Part shown: piece after piece, positions 23,202 through 34,309 of the stretch
Position numbering within the stretch: the first letter of the stretch is position 1
Layout: every line of letters begins with the position of its first letter
NCBI GenBank assembly: GCA_033060915.1
Contig: CM065377.1
Span: 58,263,683-58,327,682 of the forward strand
DNA from: Euryodendron excelsum
Lineage: Eukaryota > Streptophyta > Magnoliopsida > Ericales > Pentaphylacaceae
DNA: 64,000 nt
Direction: 5' to 3'
Notes under the pieces: model-generated
What the model was told of the DNA's origin: nothing
The model's database searches: none
What the model saw: only the letters and a program-made list of their open reading frames with translations
Translations under genes and position numbers: made by a program

Positions 23202-24680
23202 TGATTACACCCTAAAAGTGTAATCATAAGCCCTAAATTTGTACTTTGTTAGACTTATATTGTAATTAATTGTCTTATTTTAGTTAGATATTTGTTTAAT
23301 TATGTTTTGTGTGTGTTTTGTAGGTTATATAAGCTAATAAAGGCAAATAGACGCAGAGAATAATCAAGGCAGGTTTAAGGCGAATAATTCAGTCATGAAA
23401 ATTCAGACTCATCTTGGTATTTTGGCCATATCGTTTTCCTCTAATCTTCGATTGAGCTGATTTTTGCTTTATTGGAAAGAAGACTTCAAGATCTACAACT
23501 TTATCTCTAATGTGCATAGGCTAAATCGGCCTCTAAGGTGGTCAAAATCAAGCTGCAAGGTTACTAGGTGAATAGTGACCGTTCGATCGGTCTAGCAAAC
23601 TTCAGAGAGGGTGTTTTACCGTTCGATCGGCCGTTCAATCGGTGAACAGTACCAATCGATTGGTGAACAATGTCCATGAATAGTGAATAGTGAACAGTGA
23701 ACAGTGACCGATTAAACGCTACAGTGACCATTCGATCGGTCGTTCAATCAGTGAATAGTGTCGATCAATCGATCAATACAGATCTAGAGTATAAAATTTG
23801 TTGTTCGAAAAAATGAAGAAGGGAAGATAGTTAGGGTTTGTAGCAACCAAGAGGGCGACGTGAGAGGCTCCTCCAAGGTTGGTTTTTATGTTTTTATTTA
23901 TTTTTAGCTTAGATTTATGTTTGTAATGTTAATGTAGGAGTAAAAATTGTAACTTTCTTTCATTGTAATGTATTTTTCTTCACTTTCTTGCACTTTTCTT
24001 CACTTTTTTTGTAGCCAAAGATCTTCAAATATTTCAATGGGGATTTATGAACTTCAAAGTTTTATTCCTAGATTTGTATAGTTCTATTTGGTTGGGTGTT
24101 GGATTTATTCGAAAACTTATGCACAATTCAACAATTGGTATAGATCTTGCACATTTTTAGAGTTTGCTTCTAGGGTTCTATTAATTGGTTTAATCCCTAC
24201 ACTCAACTAAATATGAATTCAAGGTTTTATGGTCAAAATATTCCGAATCAAGAATCCATGGTATGATTCTTGATTTGAGTTATAAAAATTCTTTATTGAA
24301 ATTCTTGTTGTGAATTGGTGGATTGAATCAATCATATCCAAGCTTTCCATTTTAATTGCTTTAAATTCAGTTTTAACTTATTTTTAATTTAATTGTCTAG
24401 TTATTATTTTAATTTTCATTGCACTAGTTTAGTAAATCAAAACCCTATAAAAAAACCTAAAGATTTTCAGTCCTTTTATTTTTTCTTTTATTTTAGATCC
24501 AATTTTTTCCATAATTGCAATTCAATCCTAGGTTAGATTAGTGTGAGTTGAGTGCTAGAGCCTATATTTGGCTAGGTCCATTGGGAGAGAACGATACTGG
24601 ATTACCTATTTATACTTTATCGCGACCCCCGTACTCTTGTGAGATACTAACTCCATTTTGTATTTTTTTGGAGCGAGTCA
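23202..24680 (+). repeat. Right LTR (1479 bp, full-length form)
   Basis: Starts TGATTACACC and ends CGAGTCA, so it has the canonical TG...CA ends. Between about 23577 and 23790 it contains a cluster of short repeats ('gttcgatcggt', 'gaacagtga'), most of which the left LTR lacks. Confidence 0.9.
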
Positions 24681-24685
24681 AAGGT

Positions 24686-26640
24686 CACACAGGGCTCTTT
24701 AGGTTGTGGGACGTCTCCCAAACATGGCGATAGTTTATTTCACGTCCCCTACTGTAGGATCATCATTGCTAATTTAAGGTCTTGCCATGAAAGACTTCGA
24801 ATTAACACCATACATTGAAAAAAATCTTTCATCTCTTTCATTTAAAACATTCTAGTCCATGGGTTCTCATTTCATAACATAAGTAAAGCTTGTATGCATT
24901 TAAAAGTATAACATTTATATTTGAACATAAACATTAATGCATTGAAAACATATAGAAAATATTGCATGATATGGAATTGAACTTAAAACATTTGGAAAGT
25001 AATAGAGTTTTACCGATGGCATATTGTTACTCACCTCTATCTTTGAAGATTAGTGCTAAACAAGGGTATTTATGCACAGAGAGTACATAGAAGCATCAAA
25101 CACAAGACCTTAATGCAAAGTAAGAACATAAAACTTGAGGTTTAAACCATTGATCCCTTAATACCGGTTCATTCAATGCATCTCATTCTCATCAGAAAAA
25201 TGAGACTACATTATAGGTCAATCTCACTTGAAATTAGGCTTAAAGACCAATTTGATAGGTTATGGGTCGAAATACATTTCAAATGAAGAAGTTATGTCTC
25301 ATGGAAAATAGACTAAAATTCTAAAAAACAATGTTGCTAGTAGAACTTTTGAGTCAAATTTAAAATTCAATGTCTACCAATCCATAAGAAATTTGAGTAC
25401 AAACTTTATATTAGTACAAAGATTTATGAGTTTACTTTTCAATACTTCAAACGATGCATTAATCCGAGTTTTCTAAAGCAAGTTATGCTCGTTTTACTAA
25501 ATAATGTTGGAGCTGTCAAACATCAAGCCGTTGGAATAGCCCTTCCAGTCGTTGGAACGCTAAGAAAAAGTGAAAATGCAAGTCTCTGACTGTTGGGATG
25601 GCCCTCATAGCCGTTGGAACGACCAAAGCACTTGCACATAGCCGGGGAGGATTCTCCAAGCCTTAGATTTCTAAATCCAAAATTCTCCAAACTCTACCAA
25701 TGCTTCTAGGGTTCAAAGATTGACTCAAGAAGACTACAATATCTCAAAATGAAACTAAACCAACAAGTAAATCAAAGGAATCTAGGATTTAAATCTCTAA
25801 ACCCAACATGCACAAATTTGGAAATTTTCAGCCCTAACTCCCAATCAATTTATGGAAGCTTACAAACTCTCAAAATTCAACTAATTTGGACTCAAATGAG
25901 TAACCCAACACAATTACAATACATATATACTCAAGCATACACAAGTTTTGGAATTAATATCTTTCTCTCTCAAGTTTTCCAAGCTCCAACAATGGCTTCC
26001 AAGCTTGTGTTGAGCTCTTCAACCTCTTCTCTTCTTCTTCTTCTTCTCCTTCTCCTCTTCCTCTTCTATGGAAAGTGTGTGTATTTTATGGGTGTGAGGG
26101 TTAATATGAGATACATATGAGAATTAATCTCATGTGTCTCACACTAGAAGTCCTAAAAGAAATCAAAGATTAAAAATCGTAGGCCCAGGCCATTAGGACG
26201 ACTGAGTACAAAGTTGGGATATTAGGCTAAACTCTCTGACCGTTGGGATGATCCTCCCAGCCATTGAGACTCTAGGCAAAAGTGAAAATGCAAGTCTCTG
26301 ACCGTTGGGACTGCCCTCCCAGCCGTTGGAACGGTCTACAACGTTATAGTTTTTTATTGCTCAATTTTGACCACTTTAGAAGCCAATTCAGCCAATGTGC
26401 ATTAGAGGAAAAGTTGTAGATCTTAAAGTTTTCTTTTCAATTTTTTAAAAATCAGCTCAATCCGACATCAAATTAAAAAGTTATAGTCAATCTTCCGAGA
26501 CAGTGTTGAATTTTAACTTCTGATTTGATCGCTTAAGTCTTAACTTGATTACCCTTGCCTTCAATTCAATCCTTGGGCTTCCAAAACCTACAAAGTAATA
26601 GGTTTGCAACCCCTAGTTCGAAGGAGTTAAAATAATATAG
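24686..26640. mobile_element. Old LTR-like element, right part
   Basis: Continuation of the element interrupted at 18650. Contains paired phrases 'gtctctgaccgttggga' and 'gccgttggaacg' at about 25550-25630 and 26240-26330. The stretch at about 26365-26480 resembles the younger LTR in reverse complement (plus strand 'gaccactttagaagcc', 'gtgcattagagg', 'agttgtagatctt'). Homology to duplication copy 1 resumes near 26690. The exact right end is not visible. Confidence 0.5.
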
Positions 26641-26813
26641 AATTTAAGAAATTCTCATTAATTTAAATAATAAAGATTCGAAATATTGCACTATATTTTA
26701 GCATTAATTTAAGTATGGTTATCACTTGTCATTATACAAAATCAAACTCATTGTACAAACATACATAGCCACTTTGCCATTGACAAACTCATTGATGCTG
26801 TTGACCATAACAT

Positions 26814-26816
<3 letters not shown>

Positions 26817-26858
<42 letters not shown>
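26817..26858. repeat. (TC)21 microsatellite
   Basis: Counterpart of the longer 6622-6671 tract in duplication copy 1. Confidence 0.97.
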
Positions 26859-26861
<3 letters not shown>

Positions 26862-27190
26862 AATAATAGCAACAAAACAATATAGCCTACTATAAAATAT
26901 TGGATCTTAAGTATAATCATGGTTGTTATTATACTAAATTATATTCCTAATCATAATTGTAGTCAACAGCTGACAAAGCAATCACATCTTTCTTAGCAAA
27001 ATGGAATATCTCATGTCCGTCTCATTTCTAGTTGGTTGTCTATAAAATCTCCCTATAATTATTTTTCTTCAATATCAGCTTCCCACGTTCCAATATTTAT
27101 GTTGAAGGTAACCTTAATACTTCCAGTTTTCAATTCATGTGGCTGCCCACAAATTCGAATTTGAGAGGGAGAGAGAAAGAAACAATACTT

Positions 27191-27520
27191 AGGGCTTGTT
27201 TGATATTTGTGGAAAGAAAATAAAAGAGAAAATGAAGGAAAAGTGATTTTCTTTTTTCTGTTTGATTTGACAAAGAAAACAAGAGATAAATGGAAAGAAA
27301 ATCACTTTCCCTTGTTTGAAATTAAAAGAAACGAGAAAATAAAATAATAAGATAACTATTGAAAAAGATAAATGGGGGAAAATGAACGGAAAGTGGGAAA
27401 AAAAAAAATAACTCTCTCCTCTCTTCCTTTTCTCTTCTCTTCTCTTCTCTCATAAAGTATAAATTAAACAAGAAAATTTTTCTTCCATTCCCTTTCTTTT
27501 CCTCAAATATCAAACAGGTT
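27191..27520. mobile_element. MITE with CTTGTTTGATATTTG-type inverted ends
   Basis: The left end 'gggcttgtttgatatttgtgg' is complementary to the right end 'cctcaaatatcaaacaggtt'. The body is purine-rich then pyrimidine-rich, so the halves can pair. It is absent from the matching part of copy 1 (about 6950). Similar ends are seen at 56268-56536. Confidence 0.65.
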
Positions 27521-27528
27521 CGTAGAGA

Positions 27529-27654
27529 CAACGATGCCAGACTAGACTGTGGAATAGGTTTTTACTCATGCCCATCTATATACTATACTATCAACGATAC
27601 CAGACTACACTGTGCAATAGGTTTTTACTCATGTTCATCTATATACTATACTAT
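27529..27654 (+). repeat. 63-bp tandem duplication
   Basis: Units 27529-27591 and 27592-27654 both run 'caacgat(g/a)ccagacta' to 'tatatactatactat', with only a few differences. Confidence 0.95.
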
Positions 27655-27829
27655 GTAAGTATGTATCCTATGGTATGGTGTTTCCTCTTGTGAAAATGAT
27701 TATAACAGTTATCGGGGTTGGAAGTTTGCATCAAATAACAAATATTTAAAAAAAAATTCCACTCTATGCAATTAACAGATCTATATAGCCAAATGGAAAA
27801 AATAAATCCAGTAAGAATATGGTATCTGT

Positions 27830-28159
27830 AGGGGCAGAATTACCCTTGGATAATGGGGGTCATGGCCCCTACTTTCACAAAATTTCAAATAATTCTCATT
27901 GATTTTGAGTATTTTTATACTAAGAGGATAAATTGGTCCCCCAAAATTTTAAAATTTTGCCTTTTGAGATTCTAAAATTCAAGAATTTTTTTCTTAGCTA
28001 CAACAAAATTGAAAAAATTTCACTTTAATCTTCCAAAAATTCAAAATTTTTTGCTTTAGGCCCTCAATAAGGTTCAAAAAATTTTATCTTGATCTTCTAT
28101 AAGAAAAAATAAGATCAAATTTCATGGTTCCCTCAACAACATTCCTAGTTTCGTCCCTC
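27830..28159. mobile_element. Non-autonomous hAT-like element
   Basis: Begins 'aggggcagaattaccc' and ends 'cctagtttcgtccctc', an imperfect inverted match. Flanked by 'ggtatctgt' (27821-27829) and 'ggtatctct' (28160-28168). Copy 1 of the duplication is uninterrupted here ('gtagtatccgtgatt', about 7017). Confidence 0.6.
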
Positions 28160-28275
28160 GGTATCTCTGACCTTTTTTTTTTTTTGTGGTATGGTATCTA
28201 TGACTTTAGGTACTAGTTTTGTTATGATTTATTTCTTTCTGTGTAATTGATGAGCCCAACATTATAAAGCTTAAG

Positions 28276-29494
28276 TTCAATAGTGTGAGATTCATCGAAT
28301 TTAGAGAAAAGCATTAGGAGTTCACACAGAATAGACTTGGTCTGTCAAAAGATGGCATTGAATAGAAACTGACTTCCAATATTAGTGACTCTAGGGGTGA
28401 GTCCATACCATGACCTAACCTGAGTGCTGGCTCTATACAAGGAAACTCGGAACTTGAGGAAAGAAAGAGAAGATAATTATTTTTCTTCTAGTTTTTACTG
28501 TTTGGTATTGAGCTTGGAAGGGAACAGAAAAAAATTCAATGAAAGAATAAGTTCAAATCAATTTTCCCGTAATTTCTCTTCCACTTTCTTTTTCTTTTTC
28601 ATTCTCAGGCTCCAAACAGGCTGTAATAATGCAAAAACAGCCTACAACAGCCCTTCCACTACGATTGAATTTTAGCATCCCTGTTCTTATTGTTTCCCCA
28701 AGCATTCAAGTGGGTTAGGGGGCCCATTTAACATCAATGGTCAACTGGCTCATACAATTCAAAGCTGGGCCTTGGACTCCATCTCTACGGGATGAACTGA
28801 ATTTTGGGTGTAGAATGTTGTTCATTATTTTGGCTCGGAAGTTTCAGTTTGGGATTGTTTAGTCCTTGAGGCTTAAACCCTCTGCATTTTATTTGGGCTG
28901 ATTTTAGACTGACTCATATGTAACCAGCCATGGTTCAATCAATGTAATGGAGTTGAAATAGGCAGGCTTAAAAATTATATTTGAAGCTGGCCAGCCCGAA
29001 ATATATATATATATACATATATATAAATAATATATTTATGTATTAAGATTTTGTATTATCTAACATTATTTTTTAAAAAAATAATTATTAAAAATATTTT
29101 AAAGTTAAATGGGAGGCCCGGCCCGACCAACGACCAATGTCCACCCCTACTTTCTGCACAAGATCAAGATTATAATGCTAGCTATTTATTTCTTTCTAGG
29201 TAATGATGAAATTCCAACTTTTGGATTGAACGTAATAACAGAAAATTTCAATAAGAAAATAAAAAATAATTTTCCAATAAGAGAGAGATAATATATTACT
29301 CCATGGTAAGAATATCCTTAGGTCAAATTTTTTACATGGCATAAGACCATGGAAAAATAAAAATGTTTTATTTTAAAGTGAACGACTCTCATTCCAACTA
29401 TATTATTTTTGTAATAAATTATGTATAAATTTTCTGATTGTATCGCATACCCCTCCAATGATTTTTACAGGTTGTAATTGTCTAATAATCTAGT
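28276..29494. other. Intergenic DNA with repeat debris
   Basis: No gene seen. A possible MITE end 'ggctccaaacaggctg' lies at about 28608-28623. An AT-rich stretch (28990-29100) sits between phrases mentioning 'ggccagcccga' and 'ggcccggcccgacc', which resemble ends of a degenerate hAT-type element. Confidence 0.5.
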
Positions 29495-29502
29495 TTGTAA
29501 AG

Positions 29503-30437
29503 CATAGTTATCATAACCGAATCAGTGATTGAACCGGTTCAGGCACTAGTTCAACTATTTACTGGTTCAATCGTGGTTTAACTGGTTTAATCAGTTATAT
29601 ACTAAATAAATAATAAAAATACTAGTTACAGAATTTATCAATAGGTTAAATATTACTCCCTTTCATGCAATAGCTCAAAATAAGTATATAAAATAAATAA
29701 TTTATAAAAAAGTATAAAATAAATAAGTAGAAAAACATTCAAGTAGAATTATTTTTCTCTCTAATTTAATTTTTTTAATCTAACGCTCACTAGTATTTTT
29801 ATTTTTAAAAGAAATGGAGTAAAACTTGACAATAATGTGTATTATTGACAAATTGATGTTTATTATTTTTTTTTTTCTTTTTTCACCCTATACCCTCCTC
29901 TTTCTCATCTTTTTTTTTCTATATTTGGTTTTAGTTTATAGTTTATACATCTTAATTATTAATTTTTTTAATACATATATCAATATATCTAATTATAATT
30001 TAAAAAGCATATAGAAACATAAATTTAAAATGAGTAAATAACACAAAAGTAAAAAAACGATTATTGTGTATTATTTGCTTTGTCCCTTTTTTTTTTTTTT
30101 TTGTATCCTCCTCTTTCTTCCTTTTTCTTTTTCTCTTTTTTGGTTTTAGTTTAAAATTTTTATTTTTTTATTCTATTTTTCATCAAAAAGCCACAAAAGA
30201 TATGTTTCTAATAAACTAATGGTGTTAAATAATGCACAATTTATGCTATTTTAATTTTTTTTTGAAAGCCGTCCAATTCTATAAATACCAATTAGTTGAC
30301 TAATTTTTTTAAAATACTAGCCAGTTTTTTCAGTTCAATCCGATTCATAAGCATCTCTAGTAAACTAATTAAACCAAAGCAGTTCAAGATTCAATTCTGC
30401 TCAACCGATTGGTCTAGTCTAATTTCTGATAACTATG
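29503..30437. mobile_element. 935-bp TIR transposon derivative with 8-bp target duplication
   Basis: Ends are 'catagttatcataaccg' and (inward from the right) 'catagttatcagaaat'. Flanked by TTGTAAAG at 29495-29502 and 30438-30445. Subterminal 'gaaccggttcag' and 'caaccgattgg' repeats flank an AT-rich core with no protein frame. The 8-bp duplication suggests hAT ancestry; a 9-bp reading with one mismatch would suit Mutator-like. A degenerate relative lies in OSC-A intron 11. Confidence 0.75.
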
Positions 30438-30445
30438 TTGTAAAG

Positions 30446-32190
30446 TGATGTAGGGAAGCATGTAAAAATAGTGATAGTACGTTGATTTATGCACGAATAA
30501 CGAACACTCGGTTCTTCTTTAATATGTTAATCTTACTGAATATCAGAATAAAGATATTAATTATTGATTGATTCACAAACAATACCCAAGGTTAAAAAAT
30601 AAGAGAAATCTCTCAATCTTATTTATCAAAACCTGCCTTGAAATAAAGCTCATACATCTATTTATATATATATATAAAAAAAAAACTTGAAATTTTAACA
30701 GGACTCTAATTACATAAAATTGCCCCAAAAAGCACAATCAAACTAAAACAAAAATCTACTACTTTAGAACACCAAAGTCATGCCAAATTTTGGCGCGATC
30801 TCGAGAAACCTCAGCTGACTGCATAAATGCTAGTATCGCCCAACCTAGGGTGCAAGTTTTATGGTAGAGGAGGGCTATCTAATTGTGCATCCAACATCAT
30901 TGCTACAAAATTTGCAAAATAAAAGGTGAGAAAAATAATACAATACATAATTTTGTTCTTTTTGTTTTTTGTTTTATTTTTAAAATAATAACATAAACCT
31001 GCTAGATTCACAATAGTCAAAGTAGGCAGCCATAGGATTATACGAAAGGCCTAAGTAGGCAGCCATAGGATTATACGAAAGGCCTAAGCTACCTTCTTGT
31101 GACTTTTGTGCTCCACAACTTTTTGATTTAGGTTAAGCCAACCTACCACGCCACCTACCCACATGTAGAATACTCAAGCTACCGACCTACTATATCTCTG
31201 TGGTGTAAAACTCTTTCCACATTAAGCAAGCCATGTCATCTACTATTAATATTATACAAACAGAATATTTGCATAAATTTTTATACATAATATTGTCATG
31301 GTTGTTTTTAATAATTTCATTTTAAATCAAACATCCAGCAATTTATTTCATCATTGTAAAAATATCACTACAAATATCATTAATTTTGTAAAATTTTTTG
31401 TATAAAAATTTCATAAAATTAAAATTTTGTAATGAAAGTGCTTTGTATATGCCACAAAACAAAGAACATTAGACATCTAATCCTTCTTGCATGTGGCTGA
31501 TTTCGTAAGGGGTTACGTAGATATATTTGAACATGGATTAAGAAAGATTAATTGAGAGCCAATATTAAATTGCACATTCAACAAGCTGTAAAAAAATTTA
31601 GCATGTTTGACTGACTAGAACCGTATTCAATTGAATTGGTCAGTAAGTATTTACTATAGTACAAGTTTCTTGATTGGAATTCTCAACCAATAATGATTCG
31701 ATTAATCAGAGTCTGCTTCACAATGACTGCATCCATAGCCCTCCATGGTGCTAAAAATAGCAGTAGGTAAATTGGGGAGTAATCAATAGTAGTAGGTTTT
31801 TTTTTTTCCTTCTGAACAGGAAAGAGAGATAAATTAATAAGGGAAGAAAATATACAGAAACAAGCTCTACAAGCCATCCAAGCTTTACAGAACAAAACTA
31901 ATTTCTTTTAGTTTTGTATGATACAGTCAACATTAGTTAGCTCGTCAATAAAGTTTCCACAAAAACAGTTCCCACGACAATCGAGTCTTGCTAGTGTTAT
32001 TAAGTTTGTTATAGAAAAATAAGTATTATCATTAGTCATTACAGTATCTCCAGCAAGAGAAATTATTACGAGACATAGCATATTTAGCTACAACACGAAA
32101 TTATGGAGAACTCGAACTTGGAAGTTGTAACCTTACCAACCGAGTACCTAAATCACCAATTCGTTGCGATGAAAAAAATAAAAAATAAAA
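30446..32190. other. Intergenic DNA, no gene seen
   Basis: AT-rich. Includes the dispersed repeat at about 30470-30810 (related to 3560-3840) and the 33-bp tandem duplication at 31020. No coding frame is supported. Confidence 0.55.
31020..31085 (+). repeat. Perfect 33-bp tandem duplication
   Basis: Units 31020-31052 and 31053-31085 ('aagtaggcagccataggatt...') are identical, implying a very recent duplication. Confidence 0.97.
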
Positions 32191-32205
32191 AAAACACCAC
32201 ATGGT

Positions 32206-33340
32206 GAACCTACTTTGATAACAATTGAAAATAGTTTGGGAGCATGGATTTGCCTATAATTAATTAATTATCGCAATAAAAAGATCTCACTCATAGAATT
32301 TTAAAGAAATAAGAACCTACTCTGATACCAATTGAAAATAGCCTAGGAGCATGGATTTGTCTATAATTGATTAATTATTACAATAAAAAGATTTCACTCG
32401 TAGGATTTTTAAAAAACAAGAGTGAACCTATTCTGAAACCAATTGAAAATAGCCTGGGAGCATGGATTGCCTATAATTGATTAATTATCGCAAGTCTTTT
32501 AATCATATATGCAACTTTAAATCAATAAAGTAAAGAGACAAAGCACATAGAATTTTAGCGTGAAAACTCTATCAATCAGAAAAAAAATTACAGGACTACA
32601 CAGAGCCACTAACATACTCAATATTATAATCTTGAATAGTTATAAGAATAAACTTACAACCTAATCTATTAATCCACAACTCCTGGTTGATCCACAACTA
32701 TAGTAAAAGTTTCAAACTTGGTCACTAGACACCCACAATTCATTGTTCTCATATACTCTCGACGTTAACATTGGGAATATGCCAAAAACGATATGTGTGA
32801 AGTTCTTTGTTTGACCAGAATAACACTTCAATAAACATGGAAGCATAATAAAGCTCTCTAAATGGTTAGATGATCCCTCTGATTGTGTACATATCAATTA
32901 TGAAGCCTTCAGAACCTTTATATACTTATTGGAATGTTTGTAGAGCCTTGAACAAGGTGTATGTTGAAGTAGGAAAGAATTTCTTAGCATACATGGAGTA
33001 GAAACTCGATTTTTTTCAAAACTCTGTCGAGCATTCGAACCCTCTCATAAGGGGTTCGAACACCCCACCGTTCGAATGTCTTAGACTACCGTTTGAACTC
33101 TCGCCAATGACAAGTACGTAAATCTCGAAAAGTTATATCAAATCTATATATTATGGGTCTCGGTAGCACTTCTAGTTTGAGAGATATGCCCTTCTAAAAT
33201 TTTAGCTCTTCAGCAACTTGTATTCTAATAGCATCAATTTCAAACTTATTTTAAATTGTCTTAAATACAACTCAAAACACATTTATAATAAACTGCTTAT
33301 ATCTTCGGAATATGCCAACACTAAAAAACCTAACAATCTC
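32206..33340 (-). mobile_element. Copia-type retroelement remnant (antisense) with tandem units
   Basis: Three consecutive units of about 107, 111 and 70 bases start at 32206, 32313 and 32424, each from 'gaacctact/att' through 'caattgaaaatag' to 'ttaattat'. The second contains 'tctgatacca' (32321-32330), the reverse complement of the TGGTATCAGA primer-binding core used by Ty1/copia elements. Downstream 'aacaatctctcacttcgg' (near 33340) is also phrasing seen in plant copia LTR regions. No coding frame survives. Confidence 0.5.
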
Positions 33341-34103
33341 TCACTTCGGTAATTTCATGACAAAACACAAAATAACAAATAAAATCAAATAACTAAAACA
33401 AATAGAAAACTATATTCGAAGAAGTCACTTGTGTACTTGTCTACATGTAAAAATACAATTAAACAACCTCGTGAAATCGCAAGTGAAATATCAATCAATA
33501 AATCATGTTCACGAATAAATTTTTTTCTCTCAGATGTAAACATATCTCTCTCCCTTAATTACAATGCAAAAAATATGATTTAATACCTATGTGTATTCTC
33601 TTCTTTTTTTTCAAGAATTGACAAAGAATATTTAATGAAATTAATTTTAATGATAATAGGGCAATCAGTACTATTTCCATGGAAGCAAGCTTTTTTTATT
33701 TTTTTTACTTTTTAGTGCTATAGAATGTCTAGGTCTTTAACTGACTGTTTCTTCGAATTCATGCATGACCACTATTTTTATGAACCAGATAAACTTTATA
33801 TATAACATGAATAATAACTGACTATAAAAGGGCGTCGAAAGAAATCGAACTTGAGATATCAATTTTAGCATCCGTGTCAGCTGAACATTAGGCCATTCAT
33901 TGTGATTTCATGGAAGAAAGCTTTGGTCCAACAAGAATTTGCAAATCTTACTATGACGATTTGGTCAGAAATTCTGGGCCTATATGCCATTAATATTCAC
34001 ACCTCAGCTGACTAATTTACAGCCTCCAGCAAGGAACATACAAGTAAGACTTTGTAGGCCACTTTCTCTTTATATAAAATTTGACTGCTTGGAATATGAA
34101 GTC

Positions 34104-34258
34104 TATATAAATGGAACTGCCAAATCTTTCCTCAAGCCCATATCAACCATTTGAGCTCCTCTGCTTGTCCACCACCTTGTGCTACTCTTCTCTTCCAGGT
34201 CAAAACCCTCTGGAGTCCAGAGTCAGCACTTTCTGTTATTACATCTTCCTCAAATCAG
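34104..34258 (+). promoter_or_regulatory. Putative OSC-A core promoter and non-coding first exon
   Basis: TATATAAATG at 34104-34113 (a second TATA-like 'tttatataaaa' at about 34069) precedes a pyrimidine-rich leader ending CAAATCAG, followed by a GT donor at 34259. The leader resembles the OSC-C leader ('ctctgcttgtccaccacct' here, 'ctctactcgtctaccacct' there). An earlier possible donor lies at 34199 (TTCCAG|GT). Inferred from comparison. Confidence 0.55.
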
Positions 34259-34260
34259 GT

Positions 34261-34309
<49 letters not shown>

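Larger units (their letters stand above)
18656..24680 (+). mobile_element. Non-autonomous LTR retrotransposon (Ty3-type primer site), whole element
   Basis: Two homologous direct repeats (18656-19648 and 23202-24680) bound a 3.55-kb interior, with identical 5-bp flanks AAGGT at 18651-18655 and 24681-24685. A primer-binding-like 'tggcgctgttgccgggaac' follows the left LTR by five bases, similar to the TGGCGCCGTTGCCGGGGA of Athila/Tat-type Ty3 elements. The interior has one broken acidic frame but no protease, reverse transcriptase or integrase sequence, so the element depended on others for movement. It lies inside an older LTR-like element. Confidence 0.9.
11295..28275 (+). repeat. Segmental duplication, copy 2 (expanded by insertions)
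   Basis: Collinear with 1010-7110 but about 17 kb long because of insertions. The main ones are 11322-11726, 13809-14319, 14682-15204, about 15330-15960, about 16410-17600, about 17921-26640 and 27830-28159. Homology stops near 28275, corresponding to about 7110 in copy 1. No second NAC copy or relic was recognised past that point. The insertion positions can be read directly by comparison with copy 1. Confidence 0.85.

Noticed and set aside
25749..26120. 123-residue plus-strand frame with a poly-Leu stretch
   Set aside because: Lies in the old LTR-like element and over a CTT-rich run. Composition is low-complexity and no domain is visible.
32206..32493. Regularly spaced repeats considered as a CRISPR-like array
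   Set aside because: Units are adjacent, diverged and without unique spacers, in a plant nuclear context. Tandem duplication explains them.
28280..34000. Search for a second NAC copy after duplication copy 2
   Set aside because: No stretch resembling NAC subdomains or the C-terminal exon was found on either strand by eye.
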